DNA from: Coprobacter tertius
GTDB taxonomy: Bacteria; Bacteroidota; Bacteroidia; Bacteroidales; Coprobacteraceae
Assembly: GCF_024330105.1 (NCBI RefSeq)
Contig: NZ_JANDHW010000014.1
Location: 1 to 64,000 of the forward strand
Reading direction: 5' to 3'
Length of the DNA stretch: 64,000 nucleotides
In this document: positions 54,608 to 63,288 of the stretch, piece after piece
Position numbering within the stretch: position 1 is the stretch's first letter
Layout: the number at the start of each line of letters is the position of its first letter
Position numbers and translations under genes: made by a program
Notes under the pieces: model-generated
Databases searched by the model: none
Told to the model about the DNA's origin: nothing
What the model saw: the letters and a program-made list of their open reading frames with translations, nothing else

Positions 54608-54836
54608 TTTCAGGGGCTTTTCGGTGTAGAGATTAGGACGTACAAGGTTTCGACAAAAATACCTCGCAACCACAGGGCGCTGGGAAGATTTTTCGCCAAA
54701 CCGCAAGGCGCGACCTTGTACGTGCGTGAAAACCTCGTAAACACCTTTGCACCTGCAACGTAACAACGCCACGATACGATGGGAAGATAGCAAAACCGGA
54801 GGTAAATGAATTGTTAGGCAGATTCGAGACGGTAAA

Positions 54837-54917
54837 AATAGTGCTTGCGCTATTCACAATATAAGGGGCGGAGCCACCGCCCGAAAAAGAAAAACTCTCC
54901 GTTTCTTGTGAAACGGA
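54837..54917. repeat. Cluster of three inverted repeats (relic oriT-like)
   Basis: AATAG...CTATT (54837-54854), GGGCGG-AGCCA-CCGCCC (54866-54882) and TCCGTTTC-TTGT-GAAACGGA (54898-54917) lie within 81 bases. Such clusters are typical of transfer origins or transcription ends of mobilizable elements. No nick site can be proposed. Confidence 0.45.
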
Positions 54918-54950
54918 AAGCCTTTATACGGTTATGCCATTGCTGGAGAA

Positions 54951-55344
54951 AAAACTAGAGAACGGATTATAATATACAGAAATCTTTTGCCATATCCGAT
55001 TTTTGATTTATATTTACATAGAGTTGTTTGACGAGATGCAAAGCGCAGCAGTTCAGCGCAGTTACATTGTCGCTAAATCGTTACCAACTACTTTCTTTCT
55101 CACTACTCAACGCTGTCATTCAGGCATATACGCAAAAGTTTCTTATCCAATTGCAAAGATTGGATTTTTGTATAAAATTGCAGAAAACAAAACAAAAAAA
55201 TATTTTTATTAGCCAGATTACTCAAATAAGGGAAGATTTTAGCAATCTTAAACGTTGTAGTGAATGCGATGAAAACTATTCGGAAAACTAAACTTTCGGA
55301 AAATTTTTCACCACATTCAATATCAGCACTAATCTATCTTCAAT
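54951..55344. other. Intergenic AT-rich stretch in the relic region
   Basis: About 390 bases; the short plus-strand ORFs here (55003-55212, 55028-55291) overlap one another and lack protein-like composition. I see no supported feature. Confidence 0.4.
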
Positions 55345-55455
55345 TTACCACCACTTCACCTGACCATAAGCATATAGTTGATATATAATAAAAGCAGCTA
55401 TAGGCATACCTCAGAAAAATATCAGGAAAATTGCATACACAACCACTCTTTTCAT
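55345..55455 (-). pseudogene. Small membrane protein frame interrupted by TGA
   Basis: ATG at 55453-55455 and TAA at 55345-55347 frame 36 codons: 'MKRVVVYAIFLIFF', a TGA at 55411-55413, then 'GMPIAAFIIYQLYAYGQVKW'. Hydrophobic throughout. The TGA would be a Trp in an ancestor (TGG). Confidence 0.3.
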
Positions 55456-55650
55456 TTTGTAAAGTTCATTGCGCCGCTCAACAATCCTGAGGTATCGCAC
55501 CTATTTGAAATAACGGGCAAATATTACTACTCTAATCACAATATAAATGTCCTATAGAAGTCGTAGATGGCACCGTGCAGGGATTCGCAGCGGAAAACAG
55601 TAGCGCGGAAAATAAAATCGGGATTATGTTTCTATCTATTACCTTTCTAT

Positions 55651-56389
55651 TCATTCCTTCTTCAAAATTATCTCGTTGCAGGAAGTAAAACCAAAGGGGG
55701 TATCATTAATTACAATATTGTCGTTTACAATCCAACCTGCAAATTCATTATGATAAATTTTATCATCTATCTTCACGTCCTTAAAAATAATACCCTGAGG
55801 TACTTTTCCCCCTCTGATTCTATCTACTTCCCTGGCAAATAAAATGTCTCCTTCAAAATTTCTACCGCCTGTCTGTATCTTATACGTGTATTTGTCTTCT
55901 TGTTTGTAGATGTTCAACTCAAAATTACAATCATTGGAATTTTTGTAATAGCCTTCAAGATGAGTTGGAAGAAATGGATATTCACATTCTAGCGGGGTTT
56001 CTTGTATATAAAGTTCAAGAACCTCTCCCGTTATGAGATTTTCCCATATTCCCTCGATCTTTTTAATATACTTTGTCATATTCGAAACTTTTCCGGTAAT
56101 GGATACTTTTTCGCTTCCATTTTCATTTGCTCCCGCCAAAAATATACTGTCGCCTCTCATTTCGCCCTCCAGTTTCACATCAAATCCTCCGTCGTGAAGC
56201 CAATCGCCATAACAATACTGCCCTGTTATTTTCCCCTGGTTATTATTTAAATGAAAATAAACCGAATATTTAAAATCGGGACCAATAGACAGAGTTCCAT
56301 TTAGGACATTGGAAAAACTCTTGTTTTTTTGCATCGCAAGAAGAAAAAATCAAAACAAGGCAACTTAATACTATCAGTGCTTTTTTCAT
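55651..56389 (-). pseudogene. Lipoprotein gene split by a 7-A homopolymer (frameshift or phase-variable)
   Basis: A lipoprotein start (ATG 56387-56389, 'MKKALIVLSCLVLIFSSCDA') runs into a tract of seven A (complement of 56324-56330). With six A the frame would continue smoothly as 'KNKSFSNVLNGTLSIG' into the 227-residue body that ends at 55651. As given, the body is out of frame and its only start is an internal ATG. The body is beta-rich ('YKIQTGGRNFEGDILF', 'AGWIVNDNIVINDTPFGF') and of unknown family. Pseudogene, slippage phase variation, or a sequencing error are all possible. Confidence 0.65.
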
Positions 56390-56390
56390 T

Positions 56391-56687
56391 TCATTTTTCC
56401 ATTTTGATCAAATTGGTTCCATTCTTTATCTTGCCCGTAAACACCAACAGCAAGTATTTTAGTGTGTTGACCTTATAACTTTTGATCTCAGGCAAGTCTA
56501 TGGTTGCGAATATTTCATCGAAATTCCGATAGATCGACACATTTATCTTCAGTGCAGTGTGCATCGTTTAGTCTACCAAAAGGCGGTCGGGTAATTCCAT
56601 AGACGCACAACCCACCACCGAAGCATAAACCGCCCGCCAGAAACACGCAATAGAAATATACCAATATTTTATTTTACTTTTAATCAT
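56391..56687 (-). pseudogene. Gene upstream of the lipoprotein, with two frameshifts
   Basis: ATG at 56685-56687 opens 'MIKSKIKYWYISIAC'; the sensible continuation 'LAGGLCFGGGLCVYGITRPP', 'DAHCTEDKCVDLSEF' is in another frame, and the end 'IDLPEIKSYKVNTLKYLLLV' with stop 56391-56393 returns to the first. The stop lies one base before the lipoprotein ATG (TGAAATG), so the two were coupled. Membrane or secreted, family unknown. Confidence 0.45.
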
Positions 56688-56704
56688 CCTGTTTTATTAC
56701 TGCG

Positions 56705-56712
56705 CAAAGATA
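56705..56712 (-). promoter_or_regulatory. -7 element of the decayed two-gene operon
   Basis: Minus-strand TATCTTTG, exact, 18 bases before the ATG at 56687. The promoter outlived the reading frames. Confidence 0.6.
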
Positions 56713-56759
56713 CTAAATCTTTGAGAAACAGCCAGAATTACATCTTAAAACCTTTGCTT

Positions 56760-57150
56760 CTGCCGATTTCGGGTGTTGCGGGGTGGAGATATGACAGACA
56801 TCCGAGTCTCTGGCGCACCGCTGTAAGCCGTATTTGTTCATCGCTTCCCCATAGCTGTCCTGAAAGTATTCCAGATTTTCGCGGGTCATAATATCGTCCG
56901 AGCATAGACGGACAGCATCAGCGGGTTGCTTGCGATATTGCTTTTGGGCGGCCTTGCCCTGTTCCTGTTTTATTCACCTGTTCCGACTTCTTGCTATCGT
57001 TTTTCTTTTACAGCTTTTCTTCCTTCACCTGAAACTATCGGAACTACCGTTTCGTGGATATGGGATGTTTTCTCATCTAAATGCAAAACGGTTGATACAA
57101 CGTTCTCCTTTCCGAACGTATTCTGCAACCATTTGATGTTATCATCATAC
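56760..57150 (-). pseudogene. MobV-type (Pre/Mob) relaxase fragment
   Basis: Several frames together read 'NIKWLQNTFGKENVVS', 'VLHLDEKTSHIHETVVPIV', 'MTRENLEYFQDSYGEAM' and 'NKYGLQRCARDSDVCHIST'. The HLDE-x3-HIH metal motif and the 'YGLQRG'-like helix are those of MobV relaxases. It has a stop and frameshifts (for example after 'VKEKR'), and both ends are missing. A decayed mobilization gene. Confidence 0.75.
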
Positions 57151-57183
57151 TACTCGCCCAACTTCACTGCTGTCTGTATCCGC

Positions 57184-57495
57184 AACATATAGCAGCATCT
57201 CTTGCTTTACCCCAATGCCGAGATAGGCGTTTTTCACTTTTTCGGCGAGAACATATCCCTCCGTCTGTATCAGTTCCTGATAATGGCAGTTTACATCCAT
57301 ACGAATGCTGTCGATGGCGAGATTGATTTTTTGCGTTTGGGCACTCTTTCCCTATACTCGTTTTTTACATCACAGAGGCGGATCAAAACGTCCATCTGGA
57401 AACCGAACTGTTTAACTTCGGCGTCCACCGTCAGACGAAACATCAAAGGAAGGTTCCCGTTGGGTTTCTCGCAGCCTTTCTTTTACGTTAAAATA
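57184..57495 (-). pseudogene. N-terminal fragment of a second tyrosine integrase
   Basis: Minus-strand frames read 'KPNGNLPLMFRLTVDAEVK', then after a shift 'INLAIDSIRMDVNCHYQELI' and 'AEKVKNAYLGIGVKQEMLL', the arm-binding and core-binding regions of Bacteroides integrases. The catalytic half is missing; MobV sequence follows about 30 bases on. Confidence 0.72.
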
Positions 57496-57733
57496 ATACT
57501 TTGAATATTGCCCTCATAACTCAATGATTTTTCCGGTTACAAAATTACTTATCATTGAGCTATATGACCAAAACACTACAAAAGAATCAATTGCAAAGCA
57601 GTGGGCATTCCGGACAAAGTAACGGGATAGTAACTGATCTCTTTCCTAATACTGCTTTCTTTTGCCTTCCGATGTCTCCTGAGCATAAGAATAAATACAC
57701 ATAATTAACTTATTCACAAATAATTACTACGTT

Positions 57734-58621
<888 letters not shown>

Positions 58622-58670
58622 TTAAAAATACTAATTAGATAATCTCTCTTTTAATAATAACAAAATTACA

Positions 58671-58678
58671 TGTCCGAT
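58671..58678 (-). promoter_or_regulatory. -7 element for the aldo/keto reductase gene
   Basis: Minus-strand TAATTTTG fits TAnnTTTG, 50 bases before the start. Confidence 0.45.
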
Positions 58679-58755
58679 TTTTTTTAATTGTATATATATT
58701 ACCGATTCTTATACCTATTTTACAGTTTAAGGAAATTATATTTACAGAAATATGA

Positions 58756-58763
58756 TATTTTTG
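58756..58763 (+). promoter_or_regulatory. -7 element for the acetyltransferase/epimerase operon
   Basis: TATTTTTG fits TAnnTTTG; leader of about 95 bases to the ATG at 58867. Confidence 0.5.
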
Positions 58764-58866
58764 CCTAAAACCGAAATATGAAACTGTCTATCTTTATAAA
58801 TAGGATTTTCTTTATTCAACCTTTTACCCATAAAGGTGTTTTAATAAATATATAAATACATATTAT

Positions 58867-59133
58867 ATGGAAACAAAAATTATTCACCGTCCCGAACGTA
58901 ATCGATTTGAAACAGTTAAAGACGGATATACGGCATACGTAGAATATAATATCTCCGATAACGAACTTAATATTTTACATACGATCGTTCCAGATGAAAT
59001 TTCGGGACAAGGTATTGCAAGCCGGCTTGTAAAAGAAACATATGAATATGCCCGTAAACACAGTTTAAAACCTGTCGCAACCTGTTCTTATGCAGTCGCA
59101 TGGCTCGAAAAACATAAGGACTATAAATCATAA
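58867..59133 (+). CDS. GNAT-type N-acetyltransferase, YjdJ-like
   Basis: 88 residues. 'ADLEYNISDNELNILHTIVP'-type beta strands (here 'AYVEYNISDNELNILHTIVP'), 'GQGIASRLVKETYEYARKH' with the acetyl-CoA phosphate loop, and 'PVATCSYAVAWLEKH' are the short acetyltransf_CG family. Five bases before the epimerase gene, so in one operon. Confidence 0.88.
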   Translation: METKIIHRPERNRFETVKDGYTAYVEYNISDNELNILHTIVPDEISGQGIASRLVKETYEYARKHSLKPVATCSYAVAWLEKHKDYKS

Positions 59134-59138
59134 CAGTC

Positions 59139-59996
59139 ATGAATATAGCAATCAGTGGCGTTACGGGATTCATCGGTTCTCATTTATCGACATATCTTCA
59201 TAATAAAGGGCATCGTATCGTTCATCTCAATCGGGAAATGTTTACCGATAGCATGAAACAACAATTACAAGATGTTATTTCAAAATGCGACATCGTAATC
59301 AATCTTGCCGGAGCTCCCATAAACCGGAAATGGGATTCTTCCTATAAAAAAATATTATACGAAAGTCGTATACATACAACCAGATCGATTGTAGAAGCGA
59401 TAAAGCAACTCGATTGCGTAACCCGTCTATTAATTTCCGCATCTGCAGTAGGCTATTATCCGAATGATGGTTGTTATGACGAATATTCAAATGAAAAAGG
59501 AGATGGATTTCTCTCTCAATTATGTGACGAATGGGAAAAGGAAGCTCAAAAAGTTCCAGATCCGGTGAGATGCGTTATCACTCGTTTCGGCATTGTATTG
59601 TCTCCTGAAGGTGGAGCTTTGAAACAAATGTTGCCACCCTTCAAAATGAAGATAGCAACAACGATCGGGCCCGGCAATCAACCGTTCTGCTGGATCGATC
59701 TTGACGATCTGGTTAGGGCAATGGATTTCATTATAAATAATAAAAACCTGCATGGAATTTTTAATTTTGTTGCACCACAAAAAATAAATAATTCACAATT
59801 TGCAAATGAACTCGGTAAACATTACCATACATTTATAAAAATGACTGTCCCGACATTCGTTTTTAAAATTATTTATGGCGAAGGTTCTAAATTCCTTACG
59901 ACAGGACAATGCGTTACCCCTACCCGATTATTAGAATCAGGATTTCTATTCGAGACAGAAAAGATCGGAGATTTTATCAAAAAACTCAGATTATAA
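59139..59996 (+). CDS. TIGR01777-type NAD(P)-dependent epimerase
   Basis: 285 residues. 'ISGVTGFIGSHL' is the Rossmann dinucleotide loop (GxxGxxG); 'ISASAVGYYPNDG' has the Tyr of this family, and 'GPGNQPFCWIDLDDLVRAM' is the usual substrate-side segment. A DUF1731-like C-terminal part is shortened. Substrate unknown. Confidence 0.88.
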   Translation: MNIAISGVTGFIGSHLSTYLHNKGHRIVHLNREMFTDSMKQQLQDVISKCDIVINLAGAPINRKWDSSYKKILYESRIHTTRSIVEAIKQLDCVTRLLISASAVGYYPNDGCYDEYSNEKGDGFLSQLCDEWEKEAQKVPDPVRCVITRFGIVLSPEGGALKQMLPPFKMKIATTIGPGNQPFCWIDLDDLVRAMDFIINNKNLHGIFNFVAPQKINNSQFANELGKHYHTFIKMTVPTFVFKIIYGEGSKFLTTGQCVTPTRLLESGFLFETEKIGDFIKKLRL

Positions 59997-59998
59997 GA

Positions 59999-60553
59999 TC
60001 AAATCAGTTTCTTGATAACTCGTGCAGGTATCCCTACAGCCATACTATCGTCGGGAATGTCTTTGCTCACGACCGACCCGGCTCCGATGATACATCTATT
60101 TCCAATAGTTACTCCCGGACATATAACAGCTCCCCCTCCGATCCAACAGTCATCTCCGATCGATATCGGCTCTCCATGCTCGACTCCGGTTGCCCGTAAC
60201 CGGTAATCGATAGGATGCATAGGAGCATATATTTGTACATTCGGTCCGATAAGAATATTCTTGCCCAATGTTATACGAGCTGTATCGAGAATCGTACAAT
60301 TATAATTTATAAAACCGTTTTTTCCTCCATAGATATTGATCCCAAAATCACACAAAAAGGGGGGCTGAATAACTAAAGTATCAGACGCATTAGGCAATAT
60401 ACGCTGTAATAATTCCCCTCCATCGAAACAGGAACTAAAAAAATTACGATTGTATTCTTCTATTAGTCTCAAGACCGATTTATGCAATTCCATCAATTCG
60501 CTATCGGAAGGGAAATAATCTTTTCCGGCCAGCATCTTTTCTTTTTCAGTCAT
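59999..60553 (-). CDS. Maltose/galactoside O-acetyltransferase-type hexapeptide enzyme
   Basis: 184 residues. An N-terminal mac domain ('MTEKEKMLAGKDYFPSDSEL'), then left-handed beta-helix hexapeptides with 'PMHPIDYRLRATGVEHGEPI' bearing the catalytic His, and 'GAGSVVSKDIPDDSMAVGIP'. Acetylates sugars or other hydroxyls with acetyl-CoA. Converges on the epimerase (2-base gap) and is divergent from the zinc-ribbon gene. Confidence 0.92.
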   Translation of the reverse strand: MTEKEKMLAGKDYFPSDSELMELHKSVLRLIEEYNRNFFSSCFDGGELLQRILPNASDTLVIQPPFLCDFGINIYGGKNGFINYNCTILDTARITLGKNILIGPNVQIYAPMHPIDYRLRATGVEHGEPISIGDDCWIGGGAVICPGVTIGNRCIIGAGSVVSKDIPDDSMAVGIPARVIKKLI

Positions 60554-60571
60554 ATTACTGATATTTTAAAA

Positions 60572-60579
60572 CAAATATA
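60572..60579 (-). promoter_or_regulatory. -7 element for the O-acetyltransferase gene
   Basis: Minus-strand TATATTTG, exact, 19 bases before the start. Confidence 0.55.
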
Positions 60580-60600
60580 AGGATATTTGGAAACATTCGA

Positions 60601-60608
60601 TATATTTG
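60601..60608 (+). promoter_or_regulatory. -7 element for the zinc-ribbon gene
   Basis: TATATTTG, exact, 34 bases before the ATG at 60643; back to back with the divergent promoter. Confidence 0.55.
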
Positions 60609-60642
60609 TAATCTCCTATTGATAAATAATAAAACACATAAA

Positions 60643-60915
60643 ATGGAAGATAGATTTTGTCAAAGTTGCGGTATGCCTTTAAAAAGTAATGCTGATTTGG
60701 GTACCGAAGTAGATGGTAAAAAGAATATTGATTATTGCAAATATTGTTATACCGACGGAAAATTTACCGAAAATTTTACCATGGAAGAAATGATTATGCA
60801 TTGTGCCGGCTTTGTTGAAGAATTCAATAAAGACTCTGATGTAAAATTTACCCGAGAACAGGCTATTGAACAAATGAAACAATACTTCCCGATGTTAAAA
60901 CGATGGAAAAAATAA
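60643..60915 (+). CDS. Small zinc-ribbon protein
   Basis: 90 residues from the ATG at 60643. Cysteine pairs C6/C9 ('CQSCGMPL') and C32/C35 ('CKYCYTDG') bind zinc; the C-terminal helical part ('TMEEMIMHCAGFVEEFNK', 'MLKRWKK') matches the 'putative zinc ribbon' family of Bacteroidetes. Function unknown. Confidence 0.85.
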   Translation: MEDRFCQSCGMPLKSNADLGTEVDGKKNIDYCKYCYTDGKFTENFTMEEMIMHCAGFVEEFNKDSDVKFTREQAIEQMKQYFPMLKRWKK

Positions 60916-60923
60916 TTATCCTG

Positions 60924-61241
60924 TCAAATTTCTACAATAGATAAATTCCAAGAAGAATTTTTCATATTTACACACCCGTTCCGTTTAAACACTACCCCTT
61001 CTTGTTCGAGAAGGATTTTCTGTTGTTCCCAACCGGGAACCAAACGCCCCTGACAATTTACTACTCGATGACAAGGTAAATTAAGGGAAGAAGGTGCATG
61101 AGATAAAGCTTGCCCTACCCTTCTTGACAACTGCGGATATCCAATTAAACGAGCAATTTCTCCATAGGTAGTCACATAACCTTTCGGTATTTCACGAACT
61201 ACTTGATATACTTCTTTATCAAAATCGGTAATATTCATCAT
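60924..61241 (-). CDS. MGMT-family protein (methyltransferase DNA-binding domain only)
   Basis: 105 residues from the ATG at 61241; this ATG overlaps the stop of the gene before it as ATGA, which decides the start. 'IPKGYVTTYGEIARLIGYP' and 'NLPCHRVVNCQGRL' form the Ogt-type DNA-binding domain. The acceptor Cys is kept (PCHR), unlike true alkyltransferase-like proteins that have Trp here, so it may be active despite lacking the N-terminal domain. Confidence 0.88.
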   Translation of the reverse strand: MMNITDFDKEVYQVVREIPKGYVTTYGEIARLIGYPQLSRRVGQALSHAPSSLNLPCHRVVNCQGRLVPGWEQQKILLEQEGVVFKRNGCVNMKNSSWNLSIVEI

Positions 61242-62071
61242 TGTTGACAACCAGAACAATAATATATACTTCCTCCCATATAAGATTCTTTACGAATGAT
61301 TTCACCACATCGGGGACATTCCTTACCCACTGTATCTTTTGATAAATAAGAAATATATTTTCCTCTTTTTCCCAATATATCTGTTTCAGTATTACGGCCT
61401 CCCGAAAGAAACATTTCAGTTAATGTCGTTTTTACCGATTTGTATAACAAATCTCTCCTCGGCTCAGAAATATCACGTAATTTCGATTTTGGATGAATAC
61501 CGGCATTATAAAGAATATCCTGCAATACACCGTTACCTAATCCAGGAATCGTCTGATTGGTTGCCAAAAAAGCTTTTACACTTTTATCCTGAACATTTTC
61601 ATCGGTTATCAGTCGTCGAAAGTAATTTTCATCGAAATTATCCGATAACACTTGCGGCTTCTCCGAAGCGCACCGATAATACTCTGCGAAAGGGATATCT
61701 TTCTCGCCCTTTATAAAACAAATTAGTCCGCCATACATACGTACAGAGGCCGTTAAACAACTAAAATCATCGAATCCGATGAGCAACTGGTATTTCTCCG
61801 GTAATTTTTCGCCCGGTAACAAATAACGGAAATTCACTCCATCGGTAAAAAGTAAAATGGCATCAGCAACACTAATTTCAACCATTCCTCCTTTCGCACA
61901 AACCCGATCGACTGTTTTCCCCAATAACCTTCCCACATAATCTTCAGGGCGACCGTTATACCATGCAAACTTATGTGGGCTATTTCCTCCGATTACATCG
62001 GTGATCTTTTTTCCCATTAATACTTTATTCATTTGACGGGCCAAAACCAAGGCTTCAGGAGCTTCTATCAT
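61238..62071 (-). CDS. Fpg/Nei-family DNA glycosylase-like protein
   Basis: 277 residues from the ATG at 62071, giving the family start 'MIEAPEALVLARQM'. A helix-two-turn-helix ('ATNQTIPGLGNGVLQDILY') and the C-terminal zinc finger ('CPRCGEIIRK' and 'YYCSGCQQ') are intact. In Fpg and Nei the residue after Met is the catalytic Pro of 'PELPE' or 'PEGPE'; here it is Ile, with Glu3 kept. It may use other chemistry or only bind DNA. Followed by the MGMT-like gene with ATGA overlap. Confidence 0.85.
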   Translation of the reverse strand: MIEAPEALVLARQMNKVLMGKKITDVIGGNSPHKFAWYNGRPEDYVGRLLGKTVDRVCAKGGMVEISVADAILLFTDGVNFRYLLPGEKLPEKYQLLIGFDDFSCLTASVRMYGGLICFIKGEKDIPFAEYYRCASEKPQVLSDNFDENYFRRLITDENVQDKSVKAFLATNQTIPGLGNGVLQDILYNAGIHPKSKLRDISEPRRDLLYKSVKTTLTEMFLSGGRNTETDILGKRGKYISYLSKDTVGKECPRCGEIIRKESYMGGSIYYCSGCQQ

Positions 62072-62122
62072 AATTACCAATTTTATGTTCAACTATATAA
62101 TTTATTCGCAGAATCAAAGATT

Positions 62123-62851
62123 TTATTTTGTTTTTATTGGAAGAATCCTCCACAAACAAGAAGGAATCAAACGCCAGAAAAAAACAAGAATCTTATAGCG
62201 CCAATCGATAACAACGACCCGCTTTTTCTGCTTTATCGCCTTTTCTATTTGCCGAGCCACTTTTGATGGACTCATTAAAAAAGGATAGTTACCGTCTTTT
62301 AACAAGTCTGTAGACACAAAACCGGGTCGTATATCAGTAAAATACACATTTTTGTGTTGCATATGAGCTAATTGAGAAAGAGCTTGAAGATAAATATTCT
62401 GAAATCGTTTTGTCGCAGAATATGCCGGTGCAATTCCAAGACCTTTTGTTCCGGCAATAGAACTAATAACCGCCAGATGACCATATCCTTGTTTACAAAA
62501 ATAATGATAAGCAGATATGACCATACGCATAAATCCATCTACATTGGTACAAGCAGTATTCAATTCGATCTCTAAATGCAGATCGTAATTTTGAAATCCG
62601 ATTCCTGAACTCAGCAAAAATAAATCCATCCCCCCTAATTTATCTATCAAAGCCGTTAATTTATTCGTCGCGTCATTCAATGTTATATCCATTGCCTCGA
62701 TTACGATATTAGCGGGATTCAGAGACTGCAAATCCTCCAACAGAGGCAAGCGTCTCCCCGCTATTCCGACTCTGTAACCCTTTTGTATGTATAATTTTGC
62801 GACTTCTCTACCAATGCCTGAAGTTGCCCCGATTATTACTATCCGTTTCAT
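62123..62851 (-). CDS. Short-chain dehydrogenase/reductase
   Basis: 242 residues. 'IIGATSGIGREVAKLY' is the NAD(P) loop, 'LSSGIG' the NNAG-like motif, and the catalytic Ser-Tyr-Lys triad is seen in 'VISSIAG' and 'YSATKRF'. A hydrophobic C-terminal segment ('YKILVFFWRLIPSCLWRI') may hold it to the membrane. Downstream of the small cysteine-rich gene with a 3-base gap, so co-transcribed. Confidence 0.9.
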   Translation of the reverse strand: MKRIVIIGATSGIGREVAKLYIQKGYRVGIAGRRLPLLEDLQSLNPANIVIEAMDITLNDATNKLTALIDKLGGMDLFLLSSGIGFQNYDLHLEIELNTACTNVDGFMRMVISAYHYFCKQGYGHLAVISSIAGTKGLGIAPAYSATKRFQNIYLQALSQLAHMQHKNVYFTDIRPGFVSTDLLKDGNYPFLMSPSKVARQIEKAIKQKKRVVVIDWRYKILVFFWRLIPSCLWRILPIKTK

Positions 62852-62854
62852 TTT

Positions 62855-63151
62855 TTAATGTATTAAATGCCAAATCGTATCCAGCGGTGCATAAAATATC
62901 ATTCTGGGTCCCGAAAAGCGCATTACCTCTTTCATTTTTTCTCTCATTACCGGATTATAACAATGTATTTTACAATTTTTGCAGGAGCTTTTTCGATCTC
63001 CTAACGGACAATGAGACAAACGATCATGAGCATATCGTTGCAGTTCGAGACACATAGAACACATAACCGAATTCCCTTCTTTTTTTAAACAAAAAAGGGT
63101 AATCATTTTGCTTATAATTCTCTTTTCTCGTTCAATACGATTTTCTTTCAT
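62855..63151 (-). CDS. Nitrous oxide-stimulated promoter family protein
   Basis: 98 residues with about eight cysteines and conserved 'EREKRIISKMITLFC', 'LQRYAHDRLSHCPLG', 'CKNCKIHCYNPVMREKMKEV' and 'MRFSGPRMIF'. This matches the PF11756-type family, whose function is unknown despite its name; the cysteines probably bind a metal. First gene of an operon with the SDR gene. Confidence 0.85.
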   Translation of the reverse strand: MKENRIEREKRIISKMITLFCLKKEGNSVMCSMCLELQRYAHDRLSHCPLGDRKSSCKNCKIHCYNPVMREKMKEVMRFSGPRMIFYAPLDTIWHLIH

Positions 63152-63172
63152 GCCGATCTTCAGTGTTTAATG

Positions 63173-63180
63173 CAAATATA
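63173..63180 (-). promoter_or_regulatory. -7 element for the cysteine-rich/SDR operon
   Basis: Minus-strand TATATTTG, exact, 22 bases before the start. Confidence 0.6.
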
Positions 63181-63226
63181 CATTATTTAAACAAAGAATA
63201 TAGACCGGATTGTTCTAATCATAATA

Positions 63227-63271
63227 AAAAATCGGAATCATTAATTTAGATAATGATTCCGATTTTTATTT
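63227..63271 (-). terminator. Terminator of the DegT/DnrJ gene
   Basis: A 17-bp stem (63227-63243 with 63251-63267), A-rich on one side and T-rich on the other, so active in both directions. Confidence 0.82.
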
Positions 63272-63288
63272 CTACTATTCTGGTCTTT

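Larger units (their letters stand above)
53944..54950. other. GC-shifted relic region without an intact gene
   Basis: About 1 kb with long overlapping open frames on both strands (for example 54181-54456 plus, 53886-54374 minus) that I cannot assign to any family; such overlap is usual for GC-rich non-coding DNA. Contains the short direct repeats at 54585-54607 and inverted repeats at 54837-54917. Confidence 0.4.

Noticed and set aside
56391-56560. IS transposase C-terminus
   Set aside because: At first sight 'LPEIKSYKVNTLKYLLLV' resembled a transposase end, but the stop abuts the lipoprotein ATG and the upstream part looks like a membrane protein with its own promoter.
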